Part shown: piece by piece, positions 19,927-28,300 of the stretch
How positions within the stretch are numbered: the first letter of the stretch is position 1
Layout of the letters: each line of letters begins with the position of its first letter
From: Aquiflexum balticum DSM 16537
GTDB taxonomy: Bacteria > Bacteroidota > Bacteroidia > Cytophagales > Cyclobacteriaceae
DNA length: 64,000 nt
Reading direction: 5' to 3'
Assembly (NCBI RefSeq): GCF_900176595.1
Contig: NZ_LT838813.1
Coordinates: 1,550,001 to 1,614,000 of the forward strand
Program-made: the position numbers and the translations under genes
The notes under the pieces: model-generated
What the model saw: the letters and a program-made list of their open reading frames with translations, nothing else
The model's database searches: none
What the model was told of the DNA's origin: nothing

Positions 19927-21938
19927 TGAAGCAAAGAATTTTAATGGTACTGTTTTTCTTTTTGATCCAGGATTATTGCCTAGGTCAAAACCTAAGGCAA
20001 TGGGACAGAAGAATTGATAGTCTGCAAATTCAATATGAAAATGCCTCTTTGGATTCTGTCAGAGTTCAGACGGCCATAAAATTAATGGATGTGTTGGGCA
20101 ACAAAGCTTGGATTGCAACCAATACAGGTCAATTTGCTGTGGCTTATGAAGCCTTTAGGAAGGCTTTTGATTTTTGGGAAAATCCAGAAACCATCAAACT
20201 TTTTGGGAAAGTCAAGCATGATAAAGAATATGAAAAAAGCTACTGGAGCGTGCTGGCCAATTTAACTTTCAATTATGGCCATCTGATGGGGGCAACAGGA
20301 AATATCGAAGAGAGGCTTTACTACTATCAAAAAGCTTATCAGATAGCCAAAGAACAGGAAGATGTGATGAATACTGTTTTTTCCTTAACTGGATTGGCCT
20401 TCGTATATCTCACTAATAATGAATTGGATTCAGCTCAGATGAAAATTGAAGAAGCAAGGTCCTATCCACCGGAATTATACAATTTCGAAGGATATCCTGA
20501 AATTAAATACATTGATGGTGCAATCAAGCTTAGATTGAAGCTGTATGAACCTGCATTAAACGCTTTTTGGGATGGTCTTGAGGATGCCATTGAAAAGGAC
20601 TATCCTGTGGGCAAAGCCACAAATAATCTTGGATTATCAGAGACCTACAGATATCTCAATAATATGGATTCCAGTTACTTTTTTGCAAGACAATCCATAA
20701 ATGAATTAAGGAGAATCCGAGAGATCCAGATGTTTGAAATAGATATTGCCTTGGCTTATCAAAACCTTTACGGGCATTTTCGACATTTTAACCAGCCTGA
20801 CAGTGCTTTCAGGTATTTGGAACTGGCTCAGGTAGAAAGATCAGTTTTGACCAAAAGAAAGTTTGCCAATATGGCTGCTTTTCAACAAGTTCTCTTGATC
20901 AGAGAACGAGAACTCGCAAACCTTGAAAAAGAAAATCTTGCTATTCAGAGTAGATACCGAACTTATTTATTTGTGTTTGTACTGACTGTATTTTTGTTCA
21001 TAGGGGGCATCCTTATTCGTGCCAATCGCCAAAAACAAAAAGCTAACCTGCTGCTTGCCAGTCAAAAAGAGGAAATTCAATCCGCTTTGCATCAGCTCAA
21101 ATCCACCCAAGCGCAGCTCATCCAATCGGAGAAGATGGCTTCTCTGGGTGAACTCACGGCCGGTATCGCCCATGAGATTCAGAATCCCTTGAATTTTGTG
21201 AATAATTTTTCGGAGGTAAGTGCGGAGTTGGTTGAGGAGGTTGAAGAAGAAAGAGCCAAGAGCCGAGAAACGAGAGACGAGACTTTGGTCAGTGAAATCC
21301 TTGAGGATATCAAGCAGAACTTGGAAAAGATCAACCACCATGGGAAGCGGGCGGATGCGATAGTGAAGGGGATGTTGGAGCATAGCAGGACCGGTTCGGG
21401 GGAGAAGGAACTGACAGACATCAATACCTTGGTAGGGGAATATCTGAATCTTGCCTACCAAAGCTTCAAATCTAAGAACAAAGAAATTGAAATCGAACTA
21501 ATCTCAGACCTTGATCCATCGATCCCCAAAATAGAACTTATCCGTGCGGATATCGGCAAGGTGCTGCTGAATATCCTCAACAATGCATTCTATGCTGTAG
21601 GGGCAGGGCATGCCCTGTCCCTACAGCCAATGGTCACCGTCTCCACGAGGCTGCGGGAGGGCTCCCCTATAGGGGCTGGGGGTAGCAATGGGAAGTGGAT
21701 ACAAATCTCCATCTACGACAACGGCCCCGGCATCCCCGACGCCATCAAAGACAAAATCTTTCAGCCTTTCTTTACCACCAAGCCAACGGGCCAGGGAACA
21801 GGATTGGGATTATCCTTATCTTATGACATTGTCAAGGCGCATGGGGGATCAATAAAAGTACTTTCAAATGAAAATGAAGGCCTGCCTGAAGGAAAGGCAG
21901 GGACAGAATTTAGCATTGAATTACCTTTATTAATATGA
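19926..21938 (+). CDS. TPR-type membrane histidine kinase (HK5)
   Basis: The ATG at 19926 overlaps the HK4 stop by one base (TGATG); a GTG one codon earlier is a less likely start. The 670-residue product has a signal peptide (MVLFFFLIQDYCLGQ), a helical TPR-like periplasmic region (~100-320), one membrane segment (YLFVFVLTVFLFIGGILI, ~344-361), DHp His at 21171-21173 (residue 416, HEIQNPL) and a HATPase of the LGE type (LNILNNAF, DNGPGIP, GTGLGLSLSYDI). Its core thus belongs to the other kinase subtype than its operon partner HK4. The HATPase contains three foreign-looking insertions: a 34-bp palindrome at 21594, a CCCC/GGGG hairpin at 21664 and a 21-bp palindrome at 21881. TPR kinases of this type are common in Bacteroidota; the signal is unknown. 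Confidence 0.9.
   Translation: MKQRILMVLFFFLIQDYCLGQNLRQWDRRIDSLQIQYENASLDSVRVQTAIKLMDVLGNKAWIATNTGQFAVAYEAFRKAFDFWENPETIKLFGKVKHDKEYEKSYWSVLANLTFNYGHLMGATGNIEERLYYYQKAYQIAKEQEDVMNTVFSLTGLAFVYLTNNELDSAQMKIEEARSYPPELYNFEGYPEIKYIDGAIKLRLKLYEPALNAFWDGLEDAIEKDYPVGKATNNLGLSETYRYLNNMDSSYFFARQSINELRRIREIQMFEIDIALAYQNLYGHFRHFNQPDSAFRYLELAQVERSVLTKRKFANMAAFQQVLLIRERELANLEKENLAIQSRYRTYLFVFVLTVFLFIGGILIRANRQKQKANLLLASQKEEIQSALHQLKSTQAQLIQSEKMASLGELTAGIAHEIQNPLNFVNNFSEVSAELVEEVEEERAKSRETRDETLVSEILEDIKQNLEKINHHGKRADAIVKGMLEHSRTGSGEKELTDINTLVGEYLNLAYQSFKSKNKEIEIELISDLDPSIPKIELIRADIGKVLLNILNNAFYAVGAGHALSLQPMVTVSTRLREGSPIGAGGSNGKWIQISIYDNGPGIPDAIKDKIFQPFFTTKPTGQGTGLGLSLSYDIVKAHGGSIKVLSNENEGLPEGKAGTEFSIELPLLI
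21251..21278 (+). repeat. Heptanucleotide array in DHp loop of HK5
   Basis: Units AAGAGCC twice, then GAGAAAC and GAGAGAC. Confidence 0.65.
21594..21627. repeat. 34-bp palindrome in the HATPase loop of HK5
   Basis: Arms beginning GCTGTAGGGGCAGGGC meet at an ATGC-type centre; the only imperfection is one G:T pair. It encodes AVGAGHALSLQP directly after the N box (NNAFY), the site that carries 33-bp palindromes in HK7, HK8 and HK9. Confidence 0.8.
21664..21675. repeat. CCCC/GGGG hairpin insert in HK5
   Basis: A 12-bp perfect palindrome (CCCCTATAGGGG) inside an in-frame segment encoding EGSPIGAGGS between two HATPase strands. A close relative is at 33185 in HK7. Confidence 0.6.
21881..21901. 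repeat. 21-bp palindromic element in HK5
   Basis: Arms CCTGCCT and AGGCAGG with a 7-nt loop, read in frame as LPEGKAG in the loop before the last strands of the HATPase. Confidence 0.8.
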
Positions 21939-22060
21939 AAATAAAATAAATAGCATTTCTCAGTTGAAGTTTAATTTCACTAAAAACAAATCATACTGGA
22001 AATTCAATTAAGGAATATATTTAACTTAACAACAACGATTACACAATCAAATTTAAGGTC

Positions 22061-24268
22061 ATGGTAACAACTGAAAATAAAATGGTTGAAAAAGTTGATA
22101 TGGAACAGGTTTGCCAGGAATGCAGCAAAAAAACTAAGATTTCAAAAGGTCCAACACGCAGCTTTTGGCATCCCCGATTAAAAAACCTCAATAGAATTGA
22201 GATTCATAAATCACGAAGCCATGCCGGACTCTTACAGAGATTTTCACTCTTTTGCATTGAACTATACGAAGATTTTCTACTTCTATACCATGCAATGGAT
22301 AGATTCATCTTTCCACGGCGAAATAAGATTTATGGACAACCCAGTCCATATCATCAGGTTACAGGCCATCTTACCTTTGGTACCCGCAAAAAGGAATCTG
22401 ATTCTCCTGTTTTTAATATGCACATAGAGCTTTGGGCGAGAACAATCTGGGGAGGATACCGAAAGCTCAGTGAAGGTAAGTCCGATTTTAGTGGAGCTTT
22501 TAGTCTTCCATATGATTTATTCTACACCCATAGGTTTTATATTGTCAAGGTTTGGCTGGCGATTTACCAGACGGGTTACGAGCATTTCAATAAAAAAGGC
22601 CAACACCTTCCAAATTTCACAGAATTTAAGCGTATTAAAATCTCTAAGGGCGATTTGGTTGGCATCGAGTACTGCTGCCGTCAAATTCAGCTATCCTACT
22701 GGGAGTATCGGCAAGATACCCCATTGCCTCGTGTTGTAATTAAGGACCATGATAAAAACGCTCCGGATAAGTATTCGCCTGGCTATAACAAGACACTTGA
22801 AAAACAATTCGTACCCATCGAACTGATCAAACTAAGGCACATGGAGATGATCCTTTTAGGTCAGGGCCTTACTTATGAACGTATCACCGAAGATTATCCT
22901 GAGAATCTTACGGTTTGTATGGAAAAGAAGATTCCGGGAATCACTCGGAGTGACGAATGGTTTGGCAGAAGGATGATGAATGGCATGTATGCATGTGATT
23001 TCGACCGTGACCCTAAAAATCAATCACTATACTGGGTTCACCATCATTGGGGATCATATGAAAAAAGATACCATCATTATGCCATGCCTGATGTGGATAT
23101 GTGGTTCGAATTAAAGGACAATGGCCTTCCAATTCCGGTGAAAATTACACTTACCGGGCCTTTAACCGAGCAAGAAAAAGACCTTAAACAAAAAAGAACT
23201 TTTACCCCCAATGATGGGGCTAAGTGGTTGGCAGCAAAACGAATTTGTCGGGTAAGTGCCGGGCTTTATGCAGAACTGGCGCACCATTTTGCCGGAACAC
23301 ATGTGAACACTGAACAATATGCGATTGCTTGCTTCCGAAATTTACGACTGAATCCAATATCCGGCCTGCTCAAATCTTTTCTGCGTTCGGTGGTATTGGT
23401 AAACCATACTGCTGACCGCATCCTAATAGGCAATGGATACATCACTTCTGCTTGTGCACTTACTCCAAAAGGTATCGATCAGGTGGTGTACAATGTGTTG
23501 GGGACTTTAGATTGGAAAGGTTTTCGTCCTCAGCAACCAATAAGCGATGCGCATACCTACGCAAAAGCGAGCAACCTATACTGGGATATTGTTTTTGATT
23601 TTGTTACAGGCTTTATTGACAATCCTGCCAACCGTTCTGAAATATTGGCACATTGGTTTGAAATCCATTGCTTCTCAGAAGATCTGGTAAACCATAGCGT
23701 TCCGGCCTTTTTGTGCCATTATCTGCAAAATGTCCTGTTGGATGGGTATGGTAAAATGAAAGGGAATGGAAGTACAGATTGGTATCAGCACCATCATAGG
23801 ATGGATTTAACCGACGAACGGCCAGAAGTAAATGGAGTAAAGAAAGCAGTTTCCAGAATTACCCACAAAAAGGATGGGCAGGAGGTTACAGAAGCGGATA
23901 TTAATCAGCTAAAACAAGCTTGTACCTATATAATTTACCAAGCTACTTTTGGCCACACCTGGTCTAATTCAAAACAATACGACGATATCGGAGAGGTGCT
24001 CTACTGTAGTCTGGGTCTACGTTTTGGAAAAGGGCCAGATGGAGTAATGGGGCCAGAGTCGGATCATTCCATTGCGCCTGATCTCACTCGGTCAACTCAG
24101 ATGATGTGGTGGAGCAATATGCTTTCTCGCACCGGTTATGGATTTATCATGGCTGATGAAGATGGGGTCGTTCCACCGGAATTACGGGATAGTTTAGAAA
24201 AACACCGGCAGGAGTTTGCAGTTCTTGACCTTGATATAGATATAATACAATCACAAACCAACATTTAG
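22061..24268 (+). CDS. Lipoxygenase family protein
   Basis: A 735-residue protein that I assign to the lipoxygenase family from its metal-site motifs. H409 and H414 form the H-x4-H pair in AELAHHFAGTHVNTEQ, preceded by a W and K helix (AKWLAAKRICRVSAG) as in the family. H632 and N636 lie in FGHTWSNSKQY, matching the HAAVNFGQY segment. The chain ends in Ile735, and a C-terminal Ile is the usual last iron ligand. The family region TRSDEWFGRRMMNGM is also recognisable. There is no PLAT domain; residues ~98-160 (VTGHLTF... DFSGAFSLP) look like a transthyretin-type beta sandwich. The expected reaction is dioxygenation of polyunsaturated fatty acids to hydroperoxides; the substrate is unknown. No signal peptide. 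It is followed after 11 nt by a catalase-like gene, a partnership known for oxylipin synthesis. Confidence 0.82.
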   Translation: MVTTENKMVEKVDMEQVCQECSKKTKISKGPTRSFWHPRLKNLNRIEIHKSRSHAGLLQRFSLFCIELYEDFLLLYHAMDRFIFPRRNKIYGQPSPYHQVTGHLTFGTRKKESDSPVFNMHIELWARTIWGGYRKLSEGKSDFSGAFSLPYDLFYTHRFYIVKVWLAIYQTGYEHFNKKGQHLPNFTEFKRIKISKGDLVGIEYCCRQIQLSYWEYRQDTPLPRVVIKDHDKNAPDKYSPGYNKTLEKQFVPIELIKLRHMEMILLGQGLTYERITEDYPENLTVCMEKKIPGITRSDEWFGRRMMNGMYACDFDRDPKNQSLYWVHHHWGSYEKRYHHYAMPDVDMWFELKDNGLPIPVKITLTGPLTEQEKDLKQKRTFTPNDGAKWLAAKRICRVSAGLYAELAHHFAGTHVNTEQYAIACFRNLRLNPISGLLKSFLRSVVLVNHTADRILIGNGYITSACALTPKGIDQVVYNVLGTLDWKGFRPQQPISDAHTYAKASNLYWDIVFDFVTGFIDNPANRSEILAHWFEIHCFSEDLVNHSVPAFLCHYLQNVLLDGYGKMKGNGSTDWYQHHHRMDLTDERPEVNGVKKAVSRITHKKDGQEVTEADINQLKQACTYIIYQATFGHTWSNSKQYDDIGEVLYCSLGLRFGKGPDGVMGPESDHSIAPDLTRSTQMMWWSNMLSRTGYGFIMADEDGVVPPELRDSLEKHRQEFAVLDLDIDIIQSQTNI

Positions 24269-24279
24269 ATATTTTAAAA

Positions 24280-25371
24280 ATGAGATCAAATCGAATTCCT
24301 GTTTTTAAATCAATTACAACCGCGGTCCATCGGTTATTTGGTAGGGTATTACTTTGGGTGGCCACTAAAGCTTTTACTTGGGCACTGACTATTTTCGGAA
24401 GTATTCTGTACCGTAGTAAGATGTCTCACAACAATGGTATTGCTGCGACCGGGTCCATCCGGTTTGTTGATAAACTCGAATTCCCGTTACATCCATTCTT
24501 CGAGCCAGGTAAAACACTGCCCTGTCGGGTTCGGCATGCGGCCGCCTCCTTCATGGATGACGCCATGCGTGTGGTTCGTAGTATGTCTATAAAGATGGCG
24601 GACACCAATTATAAAAGTCCAATGGATATTGAGCTCAATACTGGTGAGACTGCTCTTTTTTGGTCAATTGCAAGCTTTTTCAGGTTTGCTAAGTACAAGA
24701 AAACCCGATTTGGAATGCAATATGAGGAATACTACAGGAAATATCCTACAGGGGTGGAAGGTGCTCAGGTAGGGATGCGACGTAACCCGACATCCTTTTC
24801 CAATTTAAGATATTACTCACAAACACCTTTCCTTTATAGAGCCGAGGATAATGTGCTTCGATACATAAAATACCGTACCATTCCTGCTGAAGATGTACCT
24901 GAATCAGGCATTCTTGATGACTATGACATGAAGATTCCTTCTGAAAATCAAAGGATTTTACCTGGTGAAACACTGAGTCGAAATTATCTGAAAGATGAGT
25001 ATGTAGAAAGACTCCGTATTAAACCTGTACATTACAAACTTCAGATTCAGCTACATGAGGCATCCGATGATGATGACGCTGAGATATTTAACTGTTGCCG
25101 AAAATGGGATGAAGCATCGCACCCTTGGATTGATCTTGCAGAGATAACGATGAATAGACCACTGGACTGGGCGGAGAGTACCAAAATGATTTTCTCCATG
25201 AAAAATCTGCCCAAAGGCCTTGGTATAATTACCTCCTATTCAATTTTCGATTATAATTCACTCAATTTCCTTCGTAAACACTCCGATTTGGCTAGATATG
25301 CCCGTGTTTGGGCCATCAAAATATTTGGAATGCCAAGTGAGATTCCTGATAATGATTATAGAAATTGCTAA
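24280..25371 (+). CDS. Catalase-family protein resembling allene oxide synthase/mini-catalase
   Basis: A 363-residue protein. SHNNGIAATG (H50) matches the distal-His motif HAxGxxAxG of catalases, VRHAAASFMDDAMRVVRSMSIK matches the R-F-S...D..RG.A.K segment in order, and DIELNTGETALF (N120) matches the distal Asn region. FSNLRYYSQTPF, YKLQIQLHE and WIDLAEITMNRP follow the later part of the fold. Where family members have R-x-x-x-Y carrying the proximal heme ligand, my hand alignment gives R332KHSD336, with Asp in place of Tyr. Small catalase-like partners of lipoxygenases convert fatty acid hydroperoxides to allene oxides or epoxides in corals and cyanobacteria; a similar role is inferred here. 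A hydrophobic N-terminal stretch (~18-44) could attach it to the membrane. It lies 11 nt after the lipoxygenase and 12 nt before the large kinase. Confidence 0.65.
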   Translation: MRSNRIPVFKSITTAVHRLFGRVLLWVATKAFTWALTIFGSILYRSKMSHNNGIAATGSIRFVDKLEFPLHPFFEPGKTLPCRVRHAAASFMDDAMRVVRSMSIKMADTNYKSPMDIELNTGETALFWSIASFFRFAKYKKTRFGMQYEEYYRKYPTGVEGAQVGMRRNPTSFSNLRYYSQTPFLYRAEDNVLRYIKYRTIPAEDVPESGILDDYDMKIPSENQRILPGETLSRNYLKDEYVERLRIKPVHYKLQIQLHEASDDDDAEIFNCCRKWDEASHPWIDLAEITMNRPLDWAESTKMIFSMKNLPKGLGIITSYSIFDYNSLNFLRKHSDLARYARVWAIKIFGMPSEIPDNDYRNC

Positions 25372-25383
25372 TCCCTTTTTACA

Positions 25384-28300
25384 ATGGAAGAATATCTCTT
25401 ATATGAAAGCAAAAGTTCAAAGATTTTCTTGAATGAAGATCAAGAAAAGGGATTCACTTACATTACCAAGATTTTGAATCAGGAATTTCCTTCACCGCAG
25501 GCTATACACCAATTCTATAATGAATATGAATTAACTCACGCACTGACTATAAATGGTGTACGAAAAAGTTTTGAGAGAAAAAGAGTAAACAACCGCCATG
25601 TCATTGAGATGGAGTATATACCTGGTAAAACGATCAGTGAAATGGTGGAGGTGGAGGCGTTCAGCATCGATGATTTTTTAGAGTACGCCATAGAAATTTC
25701 CAGAATCCTTTCTGAAGTCCATGAAGCCAAAATTATCCATAAAGATATAAATAGCCAAAATATCATTATCGATCCAAATAATGGAAGAGTTACTTTACTT
25801 GATTTTGGTATTTCTACTAAACTCAACCTAAAAAACAGTAGCCTTGATAATCCTGAAAAACTTGAAGGCACTCTCATGTACATCTCTCCGGAACAGAGTG
25901 GTCGTATGAACCGTGTGATGGATTATCGGACAGACTTGTATTCTCTCGGAATCACTTTTTTTGAGATGCTGACTGGTGACCTACCGTTCCAATCGACCGA
26001 TGCCATGGAGCTTATTCATGCTCACATTACCAGTAAACTACCTCCCATTTCGAACTATCGGAAGGATGCACCGGATATGCTGGAGCGAATCATCAATAAA
26101 TTAACCGCAAAAAACGCAGAGGCCCGCTACCAGTCAGCATTGGGGTTAATGAAAGACCTGCAATACTGTCTGGATGATTGGAAACGGCTCAATCATATCG
26201 AGGAATTTGAAATCTGTCAACACGACTTCTCAGGTGATTTCCATCTACCGCAAAAACTGTATGGACGTGATAAGGAATTGGGATTGTTGATGGAAGCCTT
26301 CGACCGCGTTTCAGATGGGCAGATACAAACTCTGCTGGTGGGCGGCTATTCCGGGACTGGAAAATCTGTATTGGTGCATGAGATACATCGCCCGATTACT
26401 GCAAAAAAAGGATTCTTCATTGAGGGGAAATTCGATCAGTTTCAGAGGTCAGTGCCTTATTTTGCATTTATTCAAGCTTTTACCAGCTTTGTTTCCATTA
26501 AACTAACTGAAAATAAAGCCCGACTGGAACCTCTCCAGATAAAGATGAAGAATTTGTTGGGAGATGAAGGAAAGATACTAACAGATCTCATTCCGAACCT
26601 TAAACTTTTAATCGGCCTACAGCCTGAGGTCCCGAGGCTTGGCGGTTTGGAGTCTCAAAACCGGTTGAATTACTTGTTCAGCTCTTTCATTCAAGCCATT
26701 ACCGATGTTGAACATCCCATAGTACTATTTATTGATGATATGCAATGGGCAGACAGTGCATCTCTATCCCTGCTGAACGTTCTGATGTCCAACAAAGATC
26801 TGAATCACCTGATTTGTATTTGCGCGTACAGAGACAATGAGGTGAGTCCGGCCCATCCTTTCATCACTACGGTGGACGATATGCGTAAAAAAGGTGCCTT
26901 GATAAGCGAGATCAATATTGGCAACCTGGAAGAAATAGATGTACAACAACTGATTTCAGACGCGACCCGATTACCACTGGAGGAGACGTCCACCCTTGCT
27001 AATCTAGTATATGAAAAGACCCATGGAAATGCTTTTTTTGTAACACAATTCCTTAAAAATCTTGCAGAGGAATCCCTGCTGCATTTTGACCACAAAAAAC
27101 GGGAGTGGCAATGGGATATTGAGAAAATCCAAGATCGGAATATTACAGACAATGTGGTGGACCTGCTCGCCAATAAGATCACTTTGTTGCCGAAAGAAAC
27201 ACAGGAGATTTTGAAAGTTGCCGCTTGTATCGGAAACCAGTTTGATATGGAATCCCTGGCCAGTTACCATAATCCAGCAGACAACACTGATCGCACTTCG
27301 GACAAACAGAATGATACCATAATGAAAGCACTACAGGATGCCCTTTTAGTAGGCTACATCACACCAACTGCTTACGGATACCGTTTCATTCATGACAGGA
27401 TACAGCAAGCGGTTTATTCACTCATATCAGACAAAGATAGGATTGCGATTCACTATCGGATTGGTTCCCTCCTACTGGAAAAGGTTTCAAAGGAGCAAAT
27501 GGAAAATTACTTATTCGTCATTGTAAATCAATTGAATCAAGGCAACGAACTGATTGAATCCGAAGAAGAAAAAGAAATGCTGGCAGAGCTCAATCTCCGG
27601 GCTGGCATAAAAGCCCGGGATTCCTCTGCATTTCAGCCGGCCCTTACCTATTTCGAAACAGGAATCGCTTTATTGAGGCCTGATCACTGGAATTCACAAT
27701 ATCAACTTAGTATTGAGCTGTTTACCGAAGCTGCGGAAATATGTTATAATATGGGTGAATTCGAACCCATGGAAGAAAAGTTGAACGCCGTACTGGAAAA
27801 TCATAAAGAGCTATTGGATGTAGTTCGGGTTTATGCAATTAGGATTAACGCCCTGAAGGCACAGAACAAACTTCAGGAAGCTATCGATACAGGCCTTGAA
27901 GTTTTGGAACAACTGGGAGAAAAATTTCCAACGAAAGGGCCACTTCCATTGGTAATGGTCGATTTAATCCGAACAAAAATCAAGTTGATAGGCAAGGATA
28001 AAGATTCCATCTCCAACCTGCCTGAAATGACCAATCAATACAAAATCGCAGCACTAAGAATACTTAACAACATCGCATCTCCTGTTTATTGGGCACGCCC
28101 GAAAATACTTCCCTTTATCATCTTTAGAATGGTAAGGCTTTCTGTGAAATATGGGGTGACCGAAATATCCGCATTTGGATTTGCAACCTATGGATTGTTG
28201 ATGTGCGGAGTATTGGGTGATATGAGGACAGGCTACCAATTCGGTCAAATTGGTTTGGCATTGCTCGACCGCTTTGAAGCAAAGCAATGGTTGTCTCAGA

